Assembly: GCF_020042345.1 (NCBI RefSeq)
Contig: NZ_CP083387.1
Coordinates: 4,712,001 to 4,776,000, forward strand
Direction: 5' to 3'
DNA from: Arachidicoccus terrestris
GTDB taxonomy: Bacteria; Bacteroidota; Bacteroidia; Chitinophagales; Chitinophagaceae
DNA length: 64,000 nt
Part shown: piece after piece, positions 44,930 through 55,080 of the stretch
How positions within the stretch are numbered: position 1 is the stretch's first letter
Layout: the number at the start of each line of letters is the position of its first letter
Made by a program: the position numbers and the translations under genes
The notes under the pieces: generated by a model
What the model was told of the DNA's origin: nothing
Database searches by the model: none
Seen by the model: only the letters and a program-made list of their open reading frames with translations

Positions 44930-45808
44930 ATGAAACATCTATTTAAAATACATAACCTTTTAAAATCGATATTGCTGACTGCAATCATTATGCACTCACT
45001 ATCGCAGTTACAGGCGCAAAAGGCGAAGCCTTCTGCGAGTGGTTACGTACCTGTAAAGGGTGCCAAAGTCTATTATGAAGTGTATGGTGAGGGCAGGCCA
45101 ATCATTCTGCTCCACGGCGCTTTTTACACGATAGGGCTAAATTGGGGACAAATCATCCCGGAACTGTCCAAAACAAAAAAGGTAATCGCCATTGAGCTAC
45201 AAGGACATGGCCATAGCCCTTTTTCAGAGAGAAAGCTATCGATCGCCACATTAGCCAATGATGTAAAATCTGTTATGGATTATCTCAAAATTGACAGTGC
45301 GGACATCGCTGGCTATAGCTTTGGCGGTTCTGTGGCTTACCAGTTTGCTATCCAATATCCCGGCCGGTTAAGAAAGCTCGTGATCATTTCCTCCACATAT
45401 AAAAGCAGCGGCTGGCTACCCATTGTCAATAAAGGGTTTGATCATTTTAAGCCGGAGATGTTTGATAATACACCTATTAAGACAGCCTATGACGCTGTGG
45501 CACCGGACAAAACAAAATGGACTGCATTTTTAAATCAGATGTTTGATTTTGCAAAGAAACCCTTTGACTGCGGTGACGCTAATATCGCAAAAATAACCGC
45601 ACCTGTGTTGATCATTTCCGGTGATAATGACGGTCTTGACAAAATCGAGCTGATGAAAACATACCAGTTGCTGGGAGGCGGCGTCAGTGCAGACATGGAA
45701 CCTATGCCCAAATCTCATTTGGCGATTGTTCCTTCCCAAAGCCACGTTGGATTGATGATGCAGACCCAAACAATAATAGATTACCTCAACGAATTTCTGA
45801 AAGAATGA
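44930..45808 (+). CDS. Alpha/beta hydrolase, exported
   Basis: The 292-residue protein has a signal peptide (about 1-29, SLSQLQAQ). The alpha/beta hydrolase features are oxyanion loop PIILLHGAFYTIGLNW (about 58-73), nucleophile elbow GYSFGG (about 127-132), acidic residue in ISGDNDGLDK (about 230-239) and His in PSQSHVG (about 270-276). It lies 32 bp after the SRPBCC gene on the same strand and may be the third gene of that operon. The substrate cannot be predicted. Confidence 0.87.
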   Translation: MKHLFKIHNLLKSILLTAIIMHSLSQLQAQKAKPSASGYVPVKGAKVYYEVYGEGRPIILLHGAFYTIGLNWGQIIPELSKTKKVIAIELQGHGHSPFSERKLSIATLANDVKSVMDYLKIDSADIAGYSFGGSVAYQFAIQYPGRLRKLVIISSTYKSSGWLPIVNKGFDHFKPEMFDNTPIKTAYDAVAPDKTKWTAFLNQMFDFAKKPFDCGDANIAKITAPVLIISGDNDGLDKIELMKTYQLLGGGVSADMEPMPKSHLAIVPSQSHVGLMMQTQTIIDYLNEFLKE

Positions 45809-46350
45809 TGGCGGGTCCGCTAATGCAACGGAAACGAATATGTTATTATTGGCTGCCTTCTTTTCGTCTTTCTAATTCATAAGATTCGAATAGAATTCTA
45901 TAGAAAACCTTTTTGTTTGCCGTTTAATACCGGTTAGCCAATTCCTCGAGATTGGCACTTTAAAAGCTATATTGAGTTGCAGCTTTATGATATCACCTGG
46001 CAGATGTGCTTTTATCAGAACGCTTACCTAGAAGATCTTTTTTCTGTAGCACCTAGCGCTCCAATGGAATCTGAATAGGGATTTTCCATTTTTAAAAAAG
46101 GAATTTTCCCTGGAATTAATGATCAAGGAATTGCTGGCAAAATCCTGATCGAGCCGAGACTATTAAAGGCTCTCTTAAGTCAGCGATACTACGCACACTT
46201 TTATCGCAAAATAGATATATGTTTATCCGTGATAATATCAGGCCCCGATTTTCTCAGCCATATATCGGGACCTGATTTATGATTTCCTAGAACAAGCCCG
46301 GTCGAAGTACAAACCCTGAATCCTCACAAGCTGTGATGACACCAGAATAA
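45809..46350. other. Gene-free stretch with one hairpin
   Basis: No gene recognised between the convergent hydrolase and DUF1735 genes. A 13-bp inverted repeat with one mismatch (46237-46249 and 46264-46276, ATCAGGCCCCGAT) may serve as a shared terminator, but neither side has a T-run. Confidence 0.5.
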
Positions 46351-47337
46351 TCAAAACAACTTCAACTCAGCCATGTTCGTGTATTTTACAGAAGCGTCTC
46401 CATACATTGAAAGTATCGTAACTTTAAAATACTGTACCGAAGCTGTAGGGCTATTAAACTTTACTTTCTGCCAGGTATTCTTATCTGCCAGAGTAAAATT
46501 ATCAACAGTGGTCCAAGCGATATTGTCTGAGCTTACTTCAACTTTCACTTCTTTTGGGCGACCGCTGCTGCCTACCCCCTGCCTGTCCAGTATCATAATG
46601 CCATGAAGTTCATGTGTGGCATTCATATTTACAGTAAACCAATGTGGTGGTCCGGGCAGCGCGTCTTGCCATTGAGAATGCCAGAAGGTGCTGGGGTTAT
46701 TGTCAAATAAAAACACAACTCTACCATTATTTGGGCCTTCACCAACGGCCTCCTGTGAGGAAAAGGCGACTACCGACCAATCGCTCCTGCTGTAAGGCGG
46801 ATTCGGGTCTTTCTCAATATGTATAAAAGCAGTATGCATAACACTTTTTTGAATCCCTTCCACCGACTTAATACTGACAGGAAGCAAATACCCCGTTTGT
46901 GAAATATCCATCATGTTGGGGCTAATGGCTACTTTAAAAGTTGTGTCCGTAGTACCTGCCGGAATGATCAACGTCGGCGTTACGATCGAATAATAAGTCT
47001 CCGGCATAAGTGCATATTGCGTGGGGCCATACAAGGTATCTTGATTATATAAGGCAACAGCTTGATCGTCTACGCCTAAATTTACTGTAATGTCTCTTGA
47101 TACCGCCTCCTTTAAATTCAAAGAAAATAGCAACGTATCAGTCATTTTCCCTAAATCTGGATTGATTAATGCTTTGGTCCAGTAGTTAATACCACTTGCT
47201 GCGAGATTAAATTGATTTTTCGCCGGATAAGATAATACCAACTCGTTATCTGAATGGCTCATTTTTTCTGCTGTCTTGTAGCATCCCATAAGGGACAGTA
47301 AAATCAGCGCTAAACAAAAAACTGAAATTCTTTTCAT
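46351..47337 (-). CDS. DUF1735 and F5/8 type C domain surface lipoprotein
   Basis: The 328-residue lipoprotein (lipobox LLSLMG-C, Cys19) has a DUF1735-type beta domain (about 40-175, with LVLSYPA and YLLPVSIKSVEG) followed by an F5/8 type C/discoidin-like domain (about 185-328: DNNPSTFWHSQW, PHWFTVNMNATHELHGIMILDRQG, and YFKVTILSMYGDASVKYTNMAELKLF). Such proteins are usual third members of SusC/SusD loci, acting as surface glycan-binding proteins. It follows the SusD gene on the minus strand after 184 bp and should aid ligand capture at the cell surface. Confidence 0.9.
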   Translation of the reverse strand: MKRISVFCLALILLSLMGCYKTAEKMSHSDNELVLSYPAKNQFNLAASGINYWTKALINPDLGKMTDTLLFSLNLKEAVSRDITVNLGVDDQAVALYNQDTLYGPTQYALMPETYYSIVTPTLIIPAGTTDTTFKVAISPNMMDISQTGYLLPVSIKSVEGIQKSVMHTAFIHIEKDPNPPYSRSDWSVVAFSSQEAVGEGPNNGRVVFLFDNNPSTFWHSQWQDALPGPPHWFTVNMNATHELHGIMILDRQGVGSSGRPKEVKVEVSSDNIAWTTVDNFTLADKNTWQKVKFNSPTASVQYFKVTILSMYGDASVKYTNMAELKLF

Positions 47338-47421
47338 CCGTATATTTTTTTTATTTTCTGATTGTCAAATGGAACACTCCAATATCGTTTTCAATGTGAA
47401 AATCCAATATTGACAGTGCCT

Positions 47422-47454
47422 CATCTGGGTGTTTTAGTTTTAAAACCCTAGATG
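47422..47454 (-). terminator. Weak hairpin between SusD and DUF1735 genes
   Basis: CATCT-GGGTGTTTT pairs imperfectly with AAAACCCTAGATG around a short loop. It could attenuate transcription between the SusD gene and the downstream lipoprotein gene. The terminator assignment is tentative because no clean T-run follows. Confidence 0.3.
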
Positions 47455-47521
47455 AAACGTCTGACCGTTCTCAATAAGGAAAATCCAGCCAGGCGCTTCA
47501 TGCTTGATGCATCTCAATACC

Positions 47522-49294
47522 TTATTGCCTTGGCCAACCGGGATTTTGAGAAAGTTTGGGATTGAGCATTAACTGATTGGTGGGAAGCGGTAATAAATAG
47601 TCCCTGTCCGTCCTGAAATTAAATCCATTGGCGCCAATGACGTTATTTTTATAGGGGAAAATATAATCATCTCCGTCTACCGGGAACTGGGCCATAAGTA
47701 CAGAAATGTCGCTGGGAGAGGCGATGTTTAGGAATTGTTGCCTCTTGGCTCCTTTAGGCTTCCATCCTTTTATTAATATACCAGCAGCATTCCATCTCCA
47801 AATATCATCATGACGATATCCCTCGCAGGCAAATTCCACCCTGCGTTCCCTTCTTATTTCATTGATTATTGGAGAAAGCGTCCGAAATTTCCAGTTGGGA
47901 TCTGTCGTGATATTTGACACCTCCAGGTGAACCATGTTCACTCTATCTCTAAGCAGATTAATAGACTTATCTACATCTGACTGCGTCAGTGTACCTAATT
48001 CGGCCTTGGCTTCGGCATAATTCAACAACGCTTCTGCATAGCGAAAATAGATTAGTCCCTGCGTACCCTTACCTACCTGATGCTGAATCAAATCCAGATT
48101 CAGACCCTTGTATAATTGATAGCCGGTATAGTTATTATCTTCCGCTGCAGCTCCCCAGGATGGATGTGTAAATAGCGCCGTATCATTTAGGTAATGCTTG
48201 CCATCGTTAACTTGTATTGTTTGGATCAAACGTGGGTCACGGTTGGTAGATACACTTATCAACGTTGTATCCCCCTGATATAAACTACTGGCTGCAATAG
48301 GCTTGCCGTCAGAACACAGGTATGCGTCTACCAAGCTTTTGGTAATACCTCTGCCGCCGCCAAGCGACATATATCGCGCCCAAAATGTATAATTACCATC
48401 ATCGGCATTGTACTTTCGCCAAAACATCACTTCTTTGCTTCCGCTATAATCTACCTGATTAAACAGTTTCCAGTAGCCGAAAGGCTCCCCTACGTTGTCC
48501 AGGCCGAACATCCCTGCGTTCATTACCGCTTCAGCCGCCTGATATGCTTTGGTCAAAAATTTACGACCGTCTGCCCCCGCGACACCATAATCCGTGCCCG
48601 CGTGATATTTTTCCCAGGTGCCTTCATAAAGAGCAATCCTGGATTGAAACAATTCGGCCAATTCTTTATACACTCTGAATTCTTCATAACCACCACCGCC
48701 TTTACTCGGCAGATAGGCTATAGCCGTATCTAAAATACGCATCATACTATCTACAACAATGTCTCTGGACAATCGGGGATTATGCAATTGTGAACTATCA
48801 TTGGGCAGCAGCACATGCGTTAGCCAAGGCAGATCACCAAAGCTTTTTAATTTATCAAAATAGTACCAGGCCTTGAAGAATAAAGCCTCCCCTACATATT
48901 TTTTTATTTCGGTGGGATCGCCCTCTACTTTATGGTAATTATCTAAAAAATAATTAACATTTCTGATGCTGCTCCAGTTACCGTAGCTCCAACCACCACC
49001 TGAGGATGGCAATGTCCGCGCTCCGTTCAAATCCTGATCATATTGATAATTTACCATATTGTCAGATCCCTGCGCGTCATCTTCACTGTAAATTCCAAAA
49101 TTGAAATAAGACTGAATATAACTAGGCAACCCATTGTAAAAATTGTTAACGTACAGTCTCAGATCATTAGCCGATTTCCAATAATCGGCATCTGATATTT
49201 CAGACAGGGGTGCTCTGTCCAAAAAATTCTTTTGGCAGGCAGTCAATACTGCGCAAATCCCAAGAACGATTACTAATAATTTATTTTTCATCAC
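47522..49294 (-). CDS. SusD/RagB family nutrient-binding lipoprotein
   Basis: The 590-residue lipoprotein (lipobox AVLTA-C, Cys20) starts QKNFLDRAPLSEISDADYWKSANDLRLYVNNFYNGLPSY, typical of SusD. VGEALFFKAWYYFDKLKSFGDLPWL (about 135-159) marks the TPR core. The C-terminal block has YFRYAEALLNYAEAKAELG, IRRERRVEFACEGYRHDDIWRW and YLLPLPTNQLMLNPKLSQNPGW. It is second in a SusC-SusD-DUF1735/F5-8C operon, 84 bp after the SusC gene. Confidence 0.95.
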   Translation of the reverse strand: MMKNKLLVIVLGICAVLTACQKNFLDRAPLSEISDADYWKSANDLRLYVNNFYNGLPSYIQSYFNFGIYSEDDAQGSDNMVNYQYDQDLNGARTLPSSGGGWSYGNWSSIRNVNYFLDNYHKVEGDPTEIKKYVGEALFFKAWYYFDKLKSFGDLPWLTHVLLPNDSSQLHNPRLSRDIVVDSMMRILDTAIAYLPSKGGGGYEEFRVYKELAELFQSRIALYEGTWEKYHAGTDYGVAGADGRKFLTKAYQAAEAVMNAGMFGLDNVGEPFGYWKLFNQVDYSGSKEVMFWRKYNADDGNYTFWARYMSLGGGRGITKSLVDAYLCSDGKPIAASSLYQGDTTLISVSTNRDPRLIQTIQVNDGKHYLNDTALFTHPSWGAAAEDNNYTGYQLYKGLNLDLIQHQVGKGTQGLIYFRYAEALLNYAEAKAELGTLTQSDVDKSINLLRDRVNMVHLEVSNITTDPNWKFRTLSPIINEIRRERRVEFACEGYRHDDIWRWNAAGILIKGWKPKGAKRQQFLNIASPSDISVLMAQFPVDGDDYIFPYKNNVIGANGFNFRTDRDYLLPLPTNQLMLNPKLSQNPGWPRQ

Positions 49295-49378
49295 TATAAT
49301 TTTTATGTTTTAGGCCATTTGACTCTTGTAAAAATCCTTGTTAGCCGGATTGTTACGGCATTTATATAAGTTGATCAA

Positions 49379-52300
49379 TTAAAAAGTTACATTCAGGCCA
49401 AAAGAATAACCTCTTTGTAAAGGATAAATCTTCATATCGCTAAAGAATGTTTCCGGATCAATGGATGAGTGCTTTTTCATCGGAGAAATAACGGCAACAT
49501 TCTCTATTTGTGCAAAAAGCCTCACGCGCTCGACGCCACCTTTTTTCAATAAGTTTTTAGGAAGTGTGTAGCCTATCTCTACATTTTTTAAACGCGCATA
49601 TGCACCGTTTTGCAGATATTTGGTTTGTGTTTGCAAGTTTTTGGAATTTTCTCCGCTCATATAAAATTTGGGGAAATAGCCATTAGGATTACTTGGCGTC
49701 CACCTGTCTTTTTGCGTAACAAAAGGAGAGCCTTGCCACTGATTGCCTGTAATGCCCCAAAAATAATTAACGCCACTGCCAAAAAAGTAATCCCTTTTAG
49801 CTACGCCTTGTATGAAAATGCGGGCATCAAAATTACGCCAGTTCACATCGGCTGTAAATCCAAATTGATACTGAGGTGTAGAGTTGCCTATAATGCGCTT
49901 GTCTCCCATATCATCTACTGTATTAGCTCCCCAATCGATTACACCGTTACCGTCCAGGTCCGCATATTGAATGTCCCCAGGCCCCCACTTGGGATATATT
50001 TTAGACTGGTCCGGAGCCTTCAAAACGTCTGCGTCGCTTTGGAAAAAGCCTACCGTCGTATATCCATAAATAGCGCCCATAGGCTCACCCGCATACCAAT
50101 TACTTATTAACTTTAGATCATTTGGATACTTTGTTACAAATCCTTTATAATTACTCAAGGTACCCCTTAGCGTATAACCTACTTCACCGATTTTATCTCT
50201 CCACGAAACGGTCAGATCGAATCCTTTGGTTTCTATAGCTGCAGCATTTTCCTGAGGCGGATTCGTTCCAAGCACAGCAGGATAATCTCTGGCAGGGCCC
50301 AAATAATCCTTCGCGCTCCTTTTGTACCAATCAAAACTAAAAGCAAGTTTATTGCTAAATGCTGCCAGATCCACGCCGAAATCCAGCACGTTTGTAGTCA
50401 CCCAGGTAATGTTCGGATTTACCAATCCGGGAGCACTGGTTCGGGCCTCCCTTCCGGTAGAGAAATACCAGTTTCCATTTGTTGGCGTAGAAGTACCCAA
50501 GGTCGGGTAAAACGGATACCAGCCACTAGCGGATTGATCACCCAAGCTGCCATAAGACCCTCTGATTTTAGCTGAATTTATTACTCGATCTATACCGGAA
50601 TTTCTCCAGAAACTTTCTCTGTGCATATTCCATCCGGCCGAAACTCCGGGATAAAAATGCCATCTTGAAGCAGGTAAATACTTTGAAGTACCGTCGTATC
50701 GACCCGTAACTTCCAATAAATACTTTTCGTCAAAATTGTAGTTAAACCTTCCAAACACACCCTCTGATGCCAATTGAGAATGGCTATCACTAATCCAGGG
50801 GGTTTTACCGTAAGCGGTAGAAATAGAAGGTACATTATCCGTAAAGAGGTTTTTGTTTCCGCCACCGAACCCGGTATTGTCAAACAATTCTCTTACATAT
50901 CCGCCCAGTAACTTGAAGTGGTGTTTTTGAACGTCCTTTTCATAGGTCATAAAAGCATTCAGTACCTGATGATAATTAAAACTGGCATCTCTGGAAAACT
51001 GATTGGGGTAAGTCCAGTCAATTGGGGCAAGCTTGCCGCTGGGCAGCGGCGCATATACTGTTTTAACGTGATCACTGGTGTTGGCAATATTTGCTTCATA
51101 CGTGTAGTTAATAGTTCCGGTAAGCCCTTTTAACGGCGTCAATACAATTTCACCAGTAATAGTCGGCTTATCCCAACTTTCTATGTGGCGACCACCTTCT
51201 TCCATAAAACCGACATCACTGACTTCCGCATAACTTTTTGGTGCATTGGCTGTAGCGGGTGTATATAATGGAATGCTGGGCCATTTTCTGGCAATTTGAT
51301 GCATCCAGTTGCCACCGGTTCTATTACCGCCCGTCCAGGGCGCGTTATAGGTTTCTTTAGCATAGGCCGTACGCAAGGCGACTTCCAGCCATTCATTTAC
51401 CTTGGAAGAGACATTGGCCCTCACATTGTAACGCCTATACACATCATCCCCAAAGGCAAGCATACCGGGGCGATCATTGTAACCCAACCCTACAAAATAT
51501 TTTGACTTGTCGGTACCACCGGAAATACTCAGATTATGTTGCTGAACAAGTTGAGCATTTTTGTAAAAAATGTCAAACCAATCGTTATTGGCATTAGAAG
51601 CTCCCCAAAAAAGCCATTGGTCTGCGCCAGGAGCCGGATTGGCCTGCGTTTCCGATTTTAAAGTACCGGCCAGATAAGCTTTGATACGGTCTATGGTTTC
51701 GGCTGAGAAAATATCCGCACCATCCGCATTTCTAGAGGCCTCGTTATAAATTAATGCATGATCCAAAGAGTTCATCATTTTCGGCATACCGATAGGTGTG
51801 TTGAAGGTAAAAGAGTTGTTATAAGACACCTGTGCCTTCCCCGATTTACCCTTTTTGGTGGTAATCAGTATCACGCCATAAGGAGCGCTGGACCCATAAA
51901 CAGCCGCCGCGGCCGCATCTTTTATCACCGAAATACTTTCCACGTCATTGGGATTGATGGAGTTAATATCTACACCCTGAACACCGTCTACTACTATCAG
52001 TGGCCCTTGACTGGTGCCTAACCCCGTATACCCTCGGATATTGAAAGATTGTGTAGCATTCGGCGCTCCTCCGCTATACTGTGTCGCAATGTTCAGATTT
52101 GCTACCGCGCCTTGCAAACCCTGTGATAGTCTGGATATAGGCCTGTCTGCCAATATCTTTGCATCTATGGTTTCGACGGCACCTGTTGCATTTATTCTCT
52201 TTTGCGTACCATAGCCCACGACCACTACATCATTGAGTTCTGCATTTTGTGCAGTTAAGGATACATTAATGGAGCCGCGACTATTGACAGCGACTTCCTT

Positions 52301-52600
52301 TCGCTCCATGCCGACGAAGGTAAAAACCAATACGCCATTGTCTGGAATACGTATTTGATAATGTCCATTCGTGTCGGTAATCGTCCCCTTAGTACTTCCT
52401 TTGCTTGCTACCGCTACACCGGCCAGCGGTTTGCCTGATGCATCCTGTACAATGCCTGATACTGTAATATCAGGATGATTCACTTCAAATACAGGAATTG
52501 TGTCTTGCCCAAACAAGACCGGGGGCAAAGCAACCTGGAGCAACCCTGCCCCAACTGCCCAGGTAAGCACCATAGAGATTTTTGTCAATCGTTTGTTCAT
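49379..52600 (-). CDS. SusC/RagA family TonB-linked outer membrane protein
   Basis: The 1073-residue receptor has a signal peptide (about 1-31), a carboxypeptidase-regulatory-like repeat (about 44-125, FTFVGMERKEVAV), the hinge NDVVVVGYGTQKR, a TonB plug (about 135-255 with DGVQGVDINSINPNDVESISVIKDAAAAAVYGSSAPYGVILITT) and a barrel ending SFGLNVTF. It heads a three-gene minus-strand operon with SusD and the DUF1735/F5-8C lipoprotein. The upstream region has a promoter (52835-52868) whose -33 element is covered by a LacI-type operator (52862-52877), so repression by a LacI-family protein is likely. The ligand is unknown. Confidence 0.95.
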   Translation of the reverse strand: MNKRLTKISMVLTWAVGAGLLQVALPPVLFGQDTIPVFEVNHPDITVSGIVQDASGKPLAGVAVASKGSTKGTITDTNGHYQIRIPDNGVLVFTFVGMERKEVAVNSRGSINVSLTAQNAELNDVVVVGYGTQKRINATGAVETIDAKILADRPISRLSQGLQGAVANLNIATQYSGGAPNATQSFNIRGYTGLGTSQGPLIVVDGVQGVDINSINPNDVESISVIKDAAAAAVYGSSAPYGVILITTKKGKSGKAQVSYNNSFTFNTPIGMPKMMNSLDHALIYNEASRNADGADIFSAETIDRIKAYLAGTLKSETQANPAPGADQWLFWGASNANNDWFDIFYKNAQLVQQHNLSISGGTDKSKYFVGLGYNDRPGMLAFGDDVYRRYNVRANVSSKVNEWLEVALRTAYAKETYNAPWTGGNRTGGNWMHQIARKWPSIPLYTPATANAPKSYAEVSDVGFMEEGGRHIESWDKPTITGEIVLTPLKGLTGTINYTYEANIANTSDHVKTVYAPLPSGKLAPIDWTYPNQFSRDASFNYHQVLNAFMTYEKDVQKHHFKLLGGYVRELFDNTGFGGGNKNLFTDNVPSISTAYGKTPWISDSHSQLASEGVFGRFNYNFDEKYLLEVTGRYDGTSKYLPASRWHFYPGVSAGWNMHRESFWRNSGIDRVINSAKIRGSYGSLGDQSASGWYPFYPTLGTSTPTNGNWYFSTGREARTSAPGLVNPNITWVTTNVLDFGVDLAAFSNKLAFSFDWYKRSAKDYLGPARDYPAVLGTNPPQENAAAIETKGFDLTVSWRDKIGEVGYTLRGTLSNYKGFVTKYPNDLKLISNWYAGEPMGAIYGYTTVGFFQSDADVLKAPDQSKIYPKWGPGDIQYADLDGNGVIDWGANTVDDMGDKRIIGNSTPQYQFGFTADVNWRNFDARIFIQGVAKRDYFFGSGVNYFWGITGNQWQGSPFVTQKDRWTPSNPNGYFPKFYMSGENSKNLQTQTKYLQNGAYARLKNVEIGYTLPKNLLKKGGVERVRLFAQIENVAVISPMKKHSSIDPETFFSDMKIYPLQRGYSFGLNVTF

Positions 52601-52834
52601 AATTTTTAAGTTTAAGTATTCAATCGTTGGCCAGATATGGACAATTTTGGCGTAATAAAAATTTAAAAAATGAAATTATAAGCATTGTTTTAAGCCTGAT
52701 AATGATAATAAAAACAGTATTTTTATCTATTTTTTGAGCCATCAAGTTGTTAAAATGAATCGATTATTTTCCCTAATAAATGTTAAACAAAGAAAATAGT
52801 TTATAGTTATTAAAAAAAGAAAATTTTTAAAGAA

Positions 52835-52868
52835 CAAATATAACTTACTAATAAACAATATAGTCAAA
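52835..52868 (-). promoter_or_regulatory. Promoter of the SusC operon (49379-52600)
   Basis: On the minus strand TTTG (52868-52865), 22 bp, then TATATTTG (52842-52835) match the Bacteroidota promoter. This would give a leader of about 230 nt. The -33 element lies inside the palindromic operator. Confidence 0.6.
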
Positions 52869-52877
52869 CGTTTGCGT
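52862..52877. promoter_or_regulatory. LacI-family-type operator overlapping the SusC promoter
   Basis: The core CAAACGTTTG and right arm GTTTGCGT match the perfect site at 1192-1207. The 19 bp from 52865 are identical to those from 23845. Overlap with the -33 element fits repression by blocking RNA polymerase. Confidence 0.66.
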
Positions 52878-52883
52878 AAGTTT

Positions 52884-52914
52884 TGAAAACGGTAAGTCAT
52901 TTCTGAAAACGGTA
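52884..52914. repeat. Direct repeat TGAAAACGGTA x2, 20 bp apart
   Basis: TGAAAACGGTA occurs at 52884-52894 and 52904-52914, about two helical turns apart and just upstream of the operator relative to the SusC gene. It could be a pair of activator sites. Confidence 0.45.
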
Positions 52915-52985
52915 TGAAAAATGTATCACGGTTTGCAAAGCATTAAATATTTAGTGGCTTATTTGTTAAAATCTGAAAATTTGAT

Positions 52986-53044
52986 ATATGTAAGACATAT
53001 AAAAATCACGAAATTTATTATATGTTAGACATATTAGTCGACCA
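52986..53044. repeat. Two copies of palindrome ATATGTnAGACATAT
   Basis: The 15-bp palindromes at 52986-53000 and 53030-53044 differ only in the central base and have starts 44 bp apart. They lie about 400 bp upstream of both the SusC and the S53 peptidase starts. A related ATGT-N3-ACAT site lies next to the operator at 23842. Confidence 0.5.
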
Positions 53045-53437
53045 TTTCTGTAGATATCTCTTTGATTGAATCCACCATTTAATCGCCTCAAAATCCCAGT
53101 TTAGTACTCACCTCCACCACCCTTATATCAAGATATTTGTCAAAATAGTTTATTAAAGTTTGAAACAACTACAACCGGATTGACCAGCTGCGCGCACGTT
53201 AGGCATATTGGGCAGCAGGCCTGTCTTTTCCGTAAGCAGCGCTTATATGAGATAAACTGCCGAATTGTCAAGATGCGATCTATAAATCTACTGTTCAAGG
53301 TTTGCTGCGACACAGGTATGGAAATGCTATCTTAAGTAGTCGCCGGCATCCCGGACAGCGGTACACTTCTAACATTATCTTCTAAGTAGAGATCTATTCA
53401 AGCATAGATTTTGTGGCATTTCCAAAAACGCTAGACC

Positions 53438-55006
53438 ATGCTCAAAATAGATTTCAATTCAGTACCCTACCAGCCCATGCCCGGTACACTTCAAAATAGA
53501 ATGGCAGAGGCCGCTGACAGGGAAGTAGATGCTGAAACCCAGATAGAAGTAACGCTTGTGTTGCGTTATGAAACAAATCCAGACACCTTTCATGCTAATT
53601 TTCAGGTGGCGACGCGGGAGGCTTTTACCGCACAGTTCCATGCTAGTGCAGAAGATATTCAACTAGTGAGGGCATTTGCTGAACATTTTGGTCTTACTGT
53701 AGCCAAAGCGTCTCCAGATCAAAGAACGGTTGAACTAAAAGGCACGGCAGCGGCGTTTTCAAAGGCCTTTCATGTAAAACTTGTTTCATGTTCAACAAAA
53801 CATGGGCAAACTTTTCGAAGTAGAAGCGGCCATATTGAGCTACCAGCGCCGATGCTACCTGTTGTAGAAGCCATTTTTGGGTTAGATAACCGTCCAGTGG
53901 CAACACCCAAATACCGTGTAGCAAAAAAAAAGACTAAAAACAGGCAACACATTATTGCTCATCGTGCTATCAAGCAAGCCTTTTATCCGAATGAGTTATC
54001 AGTCATTTATGGTTATCCTGAAGGGTTCACAGGTGAAAATCAACGTATTGGTATCATAGAACTTGGAGGCGGTTACCGAATGCAGGACATGAATACATAC
54101 TTTAAACAACTGAATCTTCCAACACCTGATATAATAACCGTTTCCGTAGATGGAGGCGTTAATAATCCTACAAAGCCCGACAGCGCTGACGTCGAAGTAG
54201 TGCTGGATATTGAAGTAGCTGGGGCCGTTGCACCGAATGCCGGAATTATTGTCTATTTCGCACCTAATACGGAGAAAGGCTTTTTTGATGCCATACATGC
54301 CGCCGTATATGATAAGCAAAATACGCCTTCCATACTTTCCATCAGTTGGGGAGCGTCTGAAGGGAACTGGAACGAACAGTCGAGAAAAACCTATAATGAA
54401 ACTTTTCAAACGGCCGCCAGGATGGGGGTTACCGTTTGTGCAGCTGCGGGAGATAACGGCTCTTCCGACGGAGTTGCAGATGGTAAGGTGCATGTTGATT
54501 TTCCAGCATCCAGCCCCTTCGTATTAAGCTGCGGCGGCACTAGCCTTACAGTGCAGAATCAAAGGATTGTATCGGAAATCGTCTGGCATAATCCAGATGG
54601 CGGTGCTACAGGCGGAGGCGTAAGCGATTTTTTTGAAAAGCCGGCCTATCAACAACAAATAAATGTCCCCGTTTCTCTCAATAGCGGTTTTGCCGGAAGA
54701 GGCGTTCCGGATATTGCCGGCAATGCTGACCCAAACAGCGGCTATCATATACTGGTAGATGGTCAAAAATTGGTAGTAGGTGGAACAAGTGCCGTAGCTC
54801 CTTTAGTGGCTGGGCTGATCGCACGCATTAATCAAGAGGAAAACAAACTTGCGGGGTTTATTCATAACGATTTATACATGGGTAAATATAAATATCGGGA
54901 TATTACTGAAGGAGACAATAAGACCACAGAAGACAATCAGGGATATACTGCGGCAAAAGGATGGGATCCCTGTACGGGTTGGGGCATTTTGCTTGATATT
55001 GCCTGA
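53438..55006 (+). CDS. S53 family serine peptidase (sedolisin/kumamolisin type)
   Basis: The 522-residue protein has an N-terminal pro-kumamolisin domain (about 35-155, DIQLVRAFAEHFGLTVAKASPDQRTVELKG) and an S53 catalytic domain (about 185-522). The catalytic set is visible: Glu253 and Asp257 in DVEVVLDIEVAGAV, Asp339 of the oxyanion hole in AAGDNGSSDG, and Ser451 in GGTSAVAPL. The Ca-binding end has DITEGDN and GWDPCTGWG. S53 enzymes are acid-active endopeptidases that process themselves by removing the prodomain. No Sec signal peptide is apparent at the start, so the export route is unclear. A small membrane protein gene follows after 74 bp. Confidence 0.93.
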   Translation: MLKIDFNSVPYQPMPGTLQNRMAEAADREVDAETQIEVTLVLRYETNPDTFHANFQVATREAFTAQFHASAEDIQLVRAFAEHFGLTVAKASPDQRTVELKGTAAAFSKAFHVKLVSCSTKHGQTFRSRSGHIELPAPMLPVVEAIFGLDNRPVATPKYRVAKKKTKNRQHIIAHRAIKQAFYPNELSVIYGYPEGFTGENQRIGIIELGGGYRMQDMNTYFKQLNLPTPDIITVSVDGGVNNPTKPDSADVEVVLDIEVAGAVAPNAGIIVYFAPNTEKGFFDAIHAAVYDKQNTPSILSISWGASEGNWNEQSRKTYNETFQTAARMGVTVCAAAGDNGSSDGVADGKVHVDFPASSPFVLSCGGTSLTVQNQRIVSEIVWHNPDGGATGGGVSDFFEKPAYQQQINVPVSLNSGFAGRGVPDIAGNADPNSGYHILVDGQKLVVGGTSAVAPLVAGLIARINQEENKLAGFIHNDLYMGKYKYRDITEGDNKTTEDNQGYTAAKGWDPCTGWGILLDIA

Positions 55007-55080
55007 CGTTTGCTGATCAGCTTTACGGATGCTGGATCATGTAGCTGCATAGGGGTTTTCAATAATTTATCTGACAGGAT

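Larger units (their letters stand above)
52601..53437. other. Gene-free regulatory region with several repeated sites
   Basis: About 840 bp between the divergent SusC and S53 peptidase genes. The SusC-proximal half is AT-rich and holds the promoter, operator, a pair of direct repeats and a pair of palindromes listed separately. The second half (about 53100-53437) shows nothing recognisable. Confidence 0.6.
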
